Part shown: positions 41,944 to 49,246 of the stretch, piece after piece
How positions within the stretch are numbered: the stretch's first letter is position 1
Layout: every line of letters begins with the position of its first letter
Assembly: GCA_035999365.1 (NCBI GenBank)
Contig: DASYGT010000050.1
Span: 124,001 to 188,000, forward strand
DNA: 64,000 bases
Direction of reading: 5' to 3'
Origin: DASYGT01 sp035999365
GTDB taxonomy: Bacteria; Actinomycetota; Actinomycetes; Mycobacteriales; Jatrophihabitantaceae
Position numbers and translations under genes: made by a program
The notes under the pieces: model-generated
Seen by the model: the letters and a program-made list of their open reading frames with translations, nothing else
What the model was told of the DNA's origin: nothing
Databases searched by the model: none

Positions 41944-42600
41944 GTGAACCCGCGTATTCGCCGAATCGTCCGTGGCACGGTGCATGCCGTCAACCGTCCC
42001 GTCGCCACCGCCCGATTCCGTGCCGCTGTCCGCCGCGCACCCCGTCCCATCGCTCTTGAGGTCGGCGGCCTCAAGAAGCGCGACGGCTGGTTCATGGTGA
42101 ACGTCAACGCGGTGACTCCGTACTACATGGACGGCACCAAGCCGTGGATCTTCGAGGACGGCGCGCTGTCCTACGTCTACGCGGACAACATGATCGAGCA
42201 CGTTCCGCTGGCCGGTGGTCGGGTCTTCTTCGCCGAGGCGTTCCGGTGCCTGCGTCCGGGTGGTGCGATCCGCCTCGTCACGCCGGACGTCCGTACCCAT
42301 GTCGAGATGTACCTCAAGGGATCCGAGGTCGTGCAAAGCCCGCTCGCTGATGAATACCGCTCGCTCGGCGTCGTGATCGAGCACCCCATCGATCTCGTCC
42401 GCACGCCGATCGGTGAATTCGGGCATCACGCCGGCTACGTATACGACTTCGAGACACTCGATGCCGAGCTGCAGCGCGCGGGCTTCAAGCCTGCCGTGCG
42501 GCGCAACCTGCTCGAGAGCGACGACCCGATGCTGCAGAACCTCGAGGAGCGCCCGACCCACGGTTCGCTGCAGATGGTCGCTGAGGCCATCAAGCCGTGA
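41944..42600 (+). CDS. class I SAM-dependent methyltransferase-like protein
   Basis: 218 residues. The central segment YVYADNMIEHVPLAGGRVFFAEAFRCLRPGG matches the post-I region of sugar methyltransferases (the EHV/I and L-R/K-P-G-G motifs). The usual glycine-rich SAM loop is reduced (residues about 36-50, LEVGGLKKRDGW), as in family members annotated as predicted SAM-dependent methyltransferases. GTG 41944 follows the glycosyltransferase by 9 bases. Activity is likely but not certain. Confidence 0.75.
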   Translation: MNPRIRRIVRGTVHAVNRPVATARFRAAVRRAPRPIALEVGGLKKRDGWFMVNVNAVTPYYMDGTKPWIFEDGALSYVYADNMIEHVPLAGGRVFFAEAFRCLRPGGAIRLVTPDVRTHVEMYLKGSEVVQSPLADEYRSLGVVIEHPIDLVRTPIGEFGHHAGYVYDFETLDAELQRAGFKPAVRRNLLESDDPMLQNLEERPTHGSLQMVAEAIKP

Positions 42601-42629
42601 CGGTGGCGTGACTGCTGGATGAGTGCGGC

Positions 42630-43733
42630 ATGACTACGGTCCTCGTCGAGCCCGACCCCAACGGCCACCGGTTTCAGGCGGTTGCCGACGTTGCCGCTGT
42701 TGCGGCACGCGACGGCGACGTCGTCCTGCTGACATCGGTGGGTGCGACGGCCACCGACTGGTTCGCCTCGGCGCTCGGCGACGTCCCGATCGAGGCAGTC
42801 GAGCGTTTCGACGGCATTTACCCACCCACCCGCGAGATTGCCGACGCTGTCGCCGAGTTGTGCCGCAGCCGTAATGTCTCGACGGTCGTCGTCATGGACG
42901 CGGACGAGTCGCTCAAGCGCTGGTGGTTCGCGGCGGCGCTCGCGTTCCGTGGTCTCCCCAAGCGGCCGCGCGTCGTGTTCATGCTGACGCGGTACATCGC
43001 GCGCCTCGAACTCACCGACTGGCGCGGGTGGTACCTGCGCATCACCAAGGCCACGCTCGTTCTGCTCGCGATGGCAACCCGCACGCTGCACCGCACCGGA
43101 GGTTTCGCCGGGCGAGACGACCGCTCGGAAGGGCTCGTCGTGAAACGGCTGCGCGATCCGGCGGGGTGCAGCGCGCACGCGCGTGACCGGCTTGAGCTAC
43201 GTCGCGCCCTCGGTCTGCCGCCCGATCGCCGCATCGTCGGGATCATCGGTTTGATCGACGCCCGCAAGAGCGTTCCGCTCGTCTACTCGGCAGCTCTTGC
43301 CAGTGCGCCGAACGCCGATCTGCTCGTCGCGGGCGTTGTTCAGAACGATGTCGGCGAGTGGCTCGACAGTCAGCCCGAGGGAGCGTTGGACCGGATGATC
43401 CTGCGCCGCCGACACCTGACGAATGACGAACTCGACCAGCTGGTCGCGGCGTGTGACGTCATCTCGGTGGTGCAGCTGAACAAGGGGCCGAGCGGGATCA
43501 TGGGCAAGGCGCTCGCCGCCGGCGTCCCGGTTGTCACTGCGGGATCGAAGGTACGGGCACGCGAACTGAGTGTCACACGAGCGGGTATTGCCGCGGACAT
43601 GTCATCGGCCTCGATCGCCGACGCATTGCGCGGCCTGTACGGCAAGGATCTCACCGCGCTCGGCGCGGAGGTGGTGCCGGCGACACGCGAAGCGTTCGCC
43701 GAGACGTTGCTCGGAGTGAGCCCGATCAGATAG
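42630..43733 (+). CDS. glycosyltransferase family 4-like protein
   Basis: 367 residues with GT-B features: N-terminal VEPDPNGHRFQAVADVAAVAA, a linker, then IVGIIGLIDARKSVPLVYSA, HLTNDELDQLVAACDVISVVQ and SGIMGKALAAGVPVVTAGS. It ends on convergent contact with the acyltransferase gene (8-base overlap at 43726-43733). Last of four co-directional genes from the UDP-xylose synthase; acceptor and donor unknown. Confidence 0.8.
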   Translation: MTTVLVEPDPNGHRFQAVADVAAVAARDGDVVLLTSVGATATDWFASALGDVPIEAVERFDGIYPPTREIADAVAELCRSRNVSTVVVMDADESLKRWWFAAALAFRGLPKRPRVVFMLTRYIARLELTDWRGWYLRITKATLVLLAMATRTLHRTGGFAGRDDRSEGLVVKRLRDPAGCSAHARDRLELRRALGLPPDRRIVGIIGLIDARKSVPLVYSAALASAPNADLLVAGVVQNDVGEWLDSQPEGALDRMILRRRHLTNDELDQLVAACDVISVVQLNKGPSGIMGKALAAGVPVVTAGSKVRARELSVTRAGIAADMSSASIADALRGLYGKDLTALGAEVVPATREAFAETLLGVSPIR

Positions 43734-44304
43734 GCCGCGCGGGAACGCCGGCCACGCGGGTGTCGGGTGCGACGTCGGTCGTGACCACCGCGTTCGCGCC
43801 AACCGTGGCCCGGTCGCCCACCGTCACGTTGCCGAGCAGAACGGCATGCGCGCCGAGCACGACGTCATCGCCGACCTCCGGCGCAGCCCACACACCGTCG
43901 CCGGCATGGACCGGCTCGCCGAGCGTGACGCCCTGGTGGATGCGACACCGTGCCCCGATCACGACGTCCGGACCGATCACCACGCCACTCGAATGCACGA
44001 GGAACAGGCCTGGACCGATCGTGGCGCGGGGGTGGATCTCAGCGCCTGAGCGGCGCAGAGCCCGGGCGCGCAGCAGCAGGGCAATGGGGCTCAGGCCCTT
44101 CGCGGCCAGCGCATGCGCGATACGGAAGGTGATGACGGCGCGGATTCCAGGCGAGGCGATCATCTTGCCCAGGGCTCGCGTCCAGAAGACCCGATTGCTG
44201 TACAGGCGGAAGTTGGGGTGCGTAGCCGCCTCGACGTCGGCGCGCAGGAGCGCGAACAGAGAACCGCTGCTCGTCCCCGTGGGGCCCGTCCCGCCGTTCG
44301 ACAC
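43726..44304 (-). CDS. serine acetyltransferase-like left-handed beta-helix acyltransferase
   Basis: 192 residues. An N-terminal helical part (about 15-80, LFALLRADVEAATHPNFRLY) as in CysE is followed by hexapeptide rungs (IGPGLFLVHSSGVVIGPDVVIG, CRIHQGVTLGE) with the catalytic His pair in HSSG and HQGVTLG. Members next to glycan loci acetylate sugars rather than serine. GTG 44304 is immediately preceded by a -10 box (TAACCT), so the mRNA is probably leaderless. Confidence 0.86.
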   Translation of the reverse strand: MSNGGTGPTGTSSGSLFALLRADVEAATHPNFRLYSNRVFWTRALGKMIASPGIRAVITFRIAHALAAKGLSPIALLLRARALRRSGAEIHPRATIGPGLFLVHSSGVVIGPDVVIGARCRIHQGVTLGEPVHAGDGVWAAPEVGDDVVLGAHAVLLGNVTVGDRATVGANAVVTTDVAPDTRVAGVPARPI

Positions 44305-44310
44305 CCGGTC

Positions 44311-44316
44311 AGGTTA
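44311..44316 (-). promoter_or_regulatory. -10 box for the 44304 acyltransferase
   Basis: TAACCT on the minus strand, 6 bases before GTG 44304; back-to-back with the -10 box of the divergent methyltransferase. Confidence 0.45.
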
Positions 44317-44355
44317 CCGATCCGGTCTCGACGGGTCCGGATGTGGGCAATCGCT

Positions 44356-44361
44356 TAGGAT
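44356..44361 (+). promoter_or_regulatory. -10 box for the 44369 methyltransferase
   Basis: TAGGAT ends 7 bases before ATG 44369. The upstream in-frame ATG at 44360 overlaps the box itself, which argues for 44369 as the start. Confidence 0.5.
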
Positions 44362-44368
44362 GCCGCGG

Positions 44369-45106
44369 ATGACTCCTCGCGTTCGGCTCGCGCATCGCGC
44401 GGTTCATGGCGCCAAGATGTTGGTGCACCGCGCCGGCTTCGATATCTACCGCGAATCATTCAAGCGGCGCTTCGTGTACGCGCTCGGTCTGCACGGCGTC
44501 GACACCGTGCTCGACATCGGGGCGAACGTCGGGCAGTTCGGTCAGGAGCTGCGACGAGCCGGCTTCGCGGGGCGGATCGTGTCGGCTGAGCCCCTCAGCG
44601 CCGCCTACGCCGCTCTGCAACGGCTGTCGGCGAGCGACAGCCTCTGGACGGTCGAGCGGGCCGCGGTTGGCGCCGCGCAGGGCACGCTCACGATGAATGT
44701 TGCGGCCAACTCGGTCTCGTCATCGGCATTGCCGATGCTTGCGCGTCATGCCGAAGCCGCGCCGCAGTCGCGCTACATCACCACCGAGGAGGTTCCGGCG
44801 ACGACCGTCGACGCCCTCGTCGAACGCCATGCGCTCTCGCCCGGATCGACCCTGTTGAAGATCGACGTGCAGGGCTACGAGCAGCCGGTCCTGGCCGGGG
44901 CTGCAACCACGTTGGAACGCTTCGCGGCGGTGCGCACGGAGATGTCGTTGGTTGCTCTGTACGAAGGCCAGGCGCTGTTCGGCGACATCCTGAGCGACCT
45001 CACCGGACGCGGTTTCGAACTGTGGCAGCTCGAGCCCGGCTTCGTCGAGCCCAGTACCGGTCGTCTACTGCAGGCCGACGGCGTGTTCTTCCGCACTGAA
45101 TCCTGA
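44369..45106 (+). CDS. FkbM-family methyltransferase, subfamily A
   Basis: 245 residues, paralogue of the protein at 32256. SAM motif VLDIGANVGQFG, EPLSAAYAALQRL, AANSVSSSALPM and LKIDVQGYEQPVLAG line up without large gaps. ATG 44369 is chosen because the -10 box TAGGAT lies just before it. Single gene between two minus-strand units. Presumed O-methylation of a glycan sugar. Confidence 0.9.
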   Translation: MTPRVRLAHRAVHGAKMLVHRAGFDIYRESFKRRFVYALGLHGVDTVLDIGANVGQFGQELRRAGFAGRIVSAEPLSAAYAALQRLSASDSLWTVERAAVGAAQGTLTMNVAANSVSSSALPMLARHAEAAPQSRYITTEEVPATTVDALVERHALSPGSTLLKIDVQGYEQPVLAGAATTLERFAAVRTEMSLVALYEGQALFGDILSDLTGRGFELWQLEPGFVEPSTGRLLQADGVFFRTES

Positions 45107-45121
45107 CGTCTCGGGCGCACG

Positions 45122-46081
45122 TCAGTGCCGAACCGACCGCCTGCGCGGATCGAAGCGGACACCGATCTCGTAGGTGCGTTCGACGACTCGCCGCAACGTG
45201 ATCGGGCCGGAGGGCTCGGTGAGCATCCCCGCATAGCGGTCGATCGTCTTCTGCAGTGCCGCTTCGCGCACCTGCTCGACGTCGGTATCGGGCATCACTC
45301 GCCGCGCAATATGCGCCCATACGCGGTTGTCGATCCGGAGTCGGTGCTCGAGCGCCTCACGCGTACCGCCGCGCAGCTCAGCCGCAAGATCCGGGCGCAT
45401 CCGCGGAGGGACCGACGTGCGCTCGTTCAAACGTGAGTGGGGAAGCTCCTGGCCCAGCCATCCTCCGAGGGCGGCCATGAAGTCCGGATTCTCGACGACG
45501 TCGACATGGGCGAAGGCATCAAGTCGCTCGATCGCCGCAGTGAAGATGTCGTCGTCGTCGCGTTCTTCGATGAAACTCGTCGGCGACAACGCGGGGTGCG
45601 GCCACACCAGGAACCTCGTGATGGTGTTGTCGACGTTCGGCGCCAACATCGCGTGCTGCAGGTAGTTCGACAGTGGCAACCGCGCGACGCGGAACGCCTC
45701 GGCCGACGGACCCCAGTGGCGCAACGAGAACTCCGAAACGGATCGCCCGTGCAACCACTGGGAGATGAGCCGGGTGTGCGGCGCCCGCAGCAGCGTGATG
45801 TGGTCTCCCAGCGGGTACCGCGGCATCGTCGTACCCGGCGCGATGTGTCCGGCGACCATCGTCGCGTCGGCCGGCATGTCCTGCGGGCTCATGAAGAATG
45901 GTGTGCGCGCCGAAGGTTTCACCGCGTCCAGGTCGTCGTAGCCGCCGACAAGAGCGCGGTCGAGACCGCGGACGAACACGGCGGGCTGCAGGATCTGCTC
46001 CAGTGCTGCGGTGATCGTGCTGCCGGCGGTCTTGGGGATGTGGTTGAAGACGAGCGGCCGGCCGGGCCCGTACTCCCGCAT
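45122..46081 (-). CDS. sulfotransferase family protein
   Basis: 319 residues. Two PAPS-binding elements are visible: the 5'-phosphosulfate loop FNHIPKTAGSTITAAL and the 3'-phosphate segment ITLLRAPHTRLISQW, as in Sulfotransfer_2/HS2ST-like enzymes. There is no signal peptide or membrane anchor, so it should act in the cytosol on lipid-linked precursors. It overlaps the upstream acyltransferase gene by one base (start A is also the last base of that stop). Sulfation of an actinobacterial glycan is the inference. Confidence 0.82.
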   Translation of the reverse strand: MREYGPGRPLVFNHIPKTAGSTITAALEQILQPAVFVRGLDRALVGGYDDLDAVKPSARTPFFMSPQDMPADATMVAGHIAPGTTMPRYPLGDHITLLRAPHTRLISQWLHGRSVSEFSLRHWGPSAEAFRVARLPLSNYLQHAMLAPNVDNTITRFLVWPHPALSPTSFIEERDDDDIFTAAIERLDAFAHVDVVENPDFMAALGGWLGQELPHSRLNERTSVPPRMRPDLAAELRGGTREALEHRLRIDNRVWAHIARRVMPDTDVEQVREAALQKTIDRYAGMLTEPSGPITLRRVVERTYEIGVRFDPRRRSVRH

Positions 46082-46665
46082 CAGCCCGCCGCCGCCTTGT
46101 CACCCGATCCATGCGTACCTACGCGTCGTGCGGGCGAACCGAACACCACGGCGTCGTCAGGGACATCCGACAGCACGACGGCGTTCGCGCCCACGACGGC
46201 GTTGGTACCGATGCGCACGCCACCGACGAGCACGGCGTGCGCACCGATCGTGGCCCCGTCGCAGATCGTCGCGAACTCTTGGTCTTCCCGATCGTCGTAG
46301 TACCGAGCCGCGGCGGTGACGCCGGCGGCGAAGCTCACGTTGTCGCCGATCCGCAGCCCGTAGCCGATGTTGACGCCGACCGGGTGGGCGATCATCAGGC
46401 CGGTGCCGATCTGCATACCGGGGCCGAAGTCCGCACCGAGCAGGACGATGCCCACCGTGCGCAAGATGGCGGCCGGCCGAACCCGCCCCGACCGGAACAG
46501 GCATTGCTGGGCCCGGATGATGATCGAGGCGATCATGCCGGGAACCGTCAGGCATCGGGCAAGCACCTTGAGCCAGCTCGGGTTTGCGTCCGTCCGGTAT
46601 CGCGCGAGATCGGAGAAGACGAGCTCGGTGAAGCTCAGCTGGGCGCCGTAGTCGGGGCTGGACAT
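46081..46665 (-). CDS. serine acetyltransferase-like left-handed beta-helix acyltransferase
   Basis: 194 residues. Helical N-terminus (SFTELVFSDLARYRTDANPSWLKVL) and hexapeptide rungs (GPGMQIGTGLMIAHPVGVNIGYGLRIGDNV, ATIGAHAVLVGGVRIGTNAVVG) as in CysE/WcaB. The catalytic His of family members is at AHPVGV; the second is replaced in the AAARYYDDRED loop, which is longer and charged. First gene of a two-gene minus operon with the sulfotransferase. Confidence 0.84.
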   Translation of the reverse strand: MSSPDYGAQLSFTELVFSDLARYRTDANPSWLKVLARCLTVPGMIASIIIRAQQCLFRSGRVRPAAILRTVGIVLLGADFGPGMQIGTGLMIAHPVGVNIGYGLRIGDNVSFAAGVTAAARYYDDREDQEFATICDGATIGAHAVLVGGVRIGTNAVVGANAVVLSDVPDDAVVFGSPARRVGTHGSGDKAAAG

Positions 46666-46710
46666 GCGCAGACCCTAATACGGCGAGCAGGCCTGCGGCG
46701 CGCTTGGACC

Positions 46711-46738
46711 TGCCGAGGCCGCCGCGCACCAGTAGTCT
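46711..46738 (+). promoter_or_regulatory. promoter for leaderless SGNH gene pair
   Basis: TGCCGA, 16 bases, TAGTCT; the -10 ends 7 bases before ATG 46746. The -10 hexamer is identical to that at 36992 and the -35 similar. Confidence 0.5.
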
Positions 46739-46745
46739 GTGCGCC

Positions 46746-47600
46746 ATGCCGAACCCCCTTCCGCTCCCGATGCGGATACTCGTCAAGGGAGCCTCGACGG
46801 TCGGCTGGCTCGGTGAGATGGGCGGGCCACCCAGCGACCTCGGCTTTCCCCGCGCGATCGAGGCGGCGCTGTATCGAGCGGGGCGCCCGGCAGAGGTGCG
46901 CGCGCTGACGGTTGCCTCCGAGCGCACGAAGACAGCCGCACGACGCTGGGAACGAGAGATGGTCGGATATTCGCCGGACGTCGTGATCCTCGTCTATGGC
47001 CACTACGAGACCGTCCACCTGTTCCTGCCGCGGTGGCTGGAACGGCATGCGAACAGCCTCAACGTCCCGCCGCGCAAGTGGTCGACCCTCTATCGCGACC
47101 GCCTTCTGCATCCGGTGTGGATGTTCCTGGCGCGCATGCAGGCGCGTGCGGACACGCGTCTCGACTCGACGATTCGCCGCAGCCGACCGCGGCTCGTGGC
47201 CGCGGATCTGGAGAAGGTGATCAACCACACGCAGGAGCTCGGCAGCCCGCTGGTGTACCTGTTCGAGTTGATCCGCCCCGCGAAGCGCTATCAGAGCTGG
47301 TTTCCCGGTATGGCAGAACGAATCGACGTCATGAACGCGACAGTCGAAGATCTCGTGCACCGCATCGGTAAGCCGAACGTCCGCTACTTCAGGGTGAGCG
47401 AACTCGTCGAGCAGTACGCGAACGGTGACCTGGAAGTCGCGACTCCCGACGGATTCCACTTTTCGCCATACATGCACGGCAAGATCGGTGAGGCACTCGC
47501 CCGCGAGATCGACGAGTGGGCCGGGCAGCAGCAGATGTTCGACGTGCCGGTGAAGCGCACGCGTACACGTGGCACTGCCTCGCCGGAAAACGCAAGCTGA
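46746..47600 (+). CDS. SGNH-hydrolase-like protein (first of a tandem pair)
   Basis: 284 residues. An N-terminal VKGASTVGW block places Ser17 where GDSL enzymes have their nucleophile, but with Gly-Ala-Ser-Thr instead of Gly-Asp-Ser-Leu. GHYE in LVYGHYETVHLFLP occupies the block III region. The C-terminal catalytic pair fits Asp235/His238 in TPDGFHFSP. No signal peptide, so cytosolic. The following gene is a paralogue. Could be a sugar O-acyl esterase or acyltransferase; substrate unknown. Confidence 0.75.
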   Translation: MPNPLPLPMRILVKGASTVGWLGEMGGPPSDLGFPRAIEAALYRAGRPAEVRALTVASERTKTAARRWEREMVGYSPDVVILVYGHYETVHLFLPRWLERHANSLNVPPRKWSTLYRDRLLHPVWMFLARMQARADTRLDSTIRRSRPRLVAADLEKVINHTQELGSPLVYLFELIRPAKRYQSWFPGMAERIDVMNATVEDLVHRIGKPNVRYFRVSELVEQYANGDLEVATPDGFHFSPYMHGKIGEALAREIDEWAGQQQMFDVPVKRTRTRGTASPENAS

Positions 47601-47608
47601 ATCGAACG

Positions 47609-48493
47609 ATGGCTCAACCACTGCCACTGCCGATCCGCGTCCTCGTCAAAGGGGCGTCGACGGTGGTGTTCGTGGCCGACATGGGTGGTCCGCGTAGCGA
47701 CTTCACCTTTGGCCGGGTGATCGAGGCCGAGATTCTCGAAGCCGGGCGTCCCGTTGAGGTCCGCGTGCTCGGCGCGCCGTCAGACCTCGCGAAGTTCAGC
47801 CTGCGGACATGGGAACGAGACGTTCTCGGCTGGTCGCCCGATGTCGTCGTCATCCATCACGGCCACTACGAATCGATCCACTACGTATTGCCACGCTGGC
47901 TCGAACGGCACGCGAACAGCACGCGTAACCGCCCAGTCGGCCGGGTGCGATCGCTGTACCGCCGCAAGCTCCTTCGCGCGGTGTGGATCAACCTCGCCAA
48001 GCTGCAGTCGCGAGCAGATCGGCGATTCGACTCGACGTTGTTCCGTAGGCGCCTGCGTCGCGTCGCGCTCGATGTCGAGAAGATGATTCAGAACGTGCAG
48101 ACCGTCGGTAGCCCGCTGGTGCTCGTCGTGGAGGTCGTGCCGCCCGGACGTCGCTGGCGATCCTGGATGCCCGGGCTGGACGAGCGCACCGCGCTGATGA
48201 ACACGGCATTGGCTGAGGCGGTCGAGCGGATCGGTCGGCCCAACGTGCGGTTCGTGCGGACCACAGAGGTGCTGGCAGAGCGTCTGGATCCGGATGAGGA
48301 GCCGACGCCCGACGGCGGGCACTATTCGCCGAAGGCGCACCGGGTGATCGGTGAATTGCTCGCCGGCCAGATCCTCGAGTGGGCGCGCAGCGAGCCCCAC
48401 CTACGCACGCGTCAGCCAGGCCGTCCCCAGGCCCGGTCCGGTGGGCTCGTGGCGGATGACGGACAACCCCGCATGCTCGAGCCAGGTGCGTAG
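47609..48493 (+). CDS. SGNH-hydrolase-like protein (second of a tandem pair)
   Basis: 294 residues, aligned end to end with its neighbour: PLPIRVLVKGASTV, DMGGPRSDF, SPDVVVIHHGHYESIH, LPRWLERHANS and TPDGGHYSPKAH. Ser17 and the C-terminal Asp-x-x-His pair are conserved. It starts 8 bases after the first copy. Its last 93 bases run antisense through the 3' end of the FkbM gene at 48401, and its C-terminal tail (RQPGRPQARSGG onward) has no counterpart in the first copy. Confidence 0.75.
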   Translation: MAQPLPLPIRVLVKGASTVVFVADMGGPRSDFTFGRVIEAEILEAGRPVEVRVLGAPSDLAKFSLRTWERDVLGWSPDVVVIHHGHYESIHYVLPRWLERHANSTRNRPVGRVRSLYRRKLLRAVWINLAKLQSRADRRFDSTLFRRRLRRVALDVEKMIQNVQTVGSPLVLVVEVVPPGRRWRSWMPGLDERTALMNTALAEAVERIGRPNVRFVRTTEVLAERLDPDEEPTPDGGHYSPKAHRVIGELLAGQILEWARSEPHLRTRQPGRPQARSGGLVADDGQPRMLEPGA

Positions 48494-49246
48494 CCCGTCC
48501 CACGATTCGCCGCTGACGGGGTGGTACTCCATGACGACGCGCTGCACGGACGCCCAGCTCGCCGGCGACGAGGCGTAGACCAGGGCGTACTCGCCGCCCT
48601 CGCAATCCATCTTCACGACGTCGACCGGGCGCGCGGCCTCGGCGACGGCTTGGTCGAACGTCGCGGTGGCGACGGTGATGGTGCCTCGCGTGTCCAGAGC
48701 GTCGTTCCCGGCTACGAGCCGGTGATCGTCCTGGACAAGCCCGTTGTGCACGCTGCCGCCACTGTTGTCGTCGAGCGTTGCCCATCCGGCTTCGGCCGCG
48801 AGCGCGGCTTCGTGCACGGTGATGCGATCGGCCAGGGCGTTCTGTTCAGCGTTGCGCCGCAGGTACTTGGCGCTCTCGGGGGAGGGCTCGTAACAATCAA
48901 CGAGGGTCTCGGCATTGCGCGAGGCCAGGTTGGTCGCGAACGACCCGATGTGCCCGCCCACGTCGATCACCTGCAGCGGTGACGAGGCGAGCGAACCCAG
49001 CAACCAGTCGATGCGGTAACAGTCGTCGGCGAACTGCTCGTACAGCGGCAGGCGTGCGCCTGGGATGTTGGGGCAGGTGAGTGTCAGGCCACGCCGGGTG
49101 TGGAAGGTCAGCTCGCCGGGGCCACGCCCCATCTGGCCAGCAGCCATGTCCTTGAGCAGGGTTGGCCAGTTCGCGAATGCTCGGCGTGTCTGCACGACGC
49201 GACGCGCCTCATGCCGGACGTAGTGCAGCCGACCGCTCTTGTTCAT
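48401..49246 (-). CDS. FkbM-family methyltransferase, subfamily B
   Basis: 281 residues, paralogue of 38921. SAM loop VIDVGGHIGSFATNL, CYEPSPESAKYLRRN, VKMDCEGGEYALVYASSP and VVMEYHPVSGESW all align. N-terminal YEQFADDCYRIDWLLG matches the same segment in the paralogue. It overlaps the polymerase-like gene upstream by 4 bases (ATGA) and the convergent SGNH gene by 93 bases. Presumed sugar O-methyltransferase. Confidence 0.9.
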   Translation of the reverse strand: MNKSGRLHYVRHEARRVVQTRRAFANWPTLLKDMAAGQMGRGPGELTFHTRRGLTLTCPNIPGARLPLYEQFADDCYRIDWLLGSLASSPLQVIDVGGHIGSFATNLASRNAETLVDCYEPSPESAKYLRRNAEQNALADRITVHEAALAAEAGWATLDDNSGGSVHNGLVQDDHRLVAGNDALDTRGTITVATATFDQAVAEAARPVDVVKMDCEGGEYALVYASSPASWASVQRVVMEYHPVSGESWDGLRTWLEHAGLSVIRHEPTGPGLGTAWLTRA

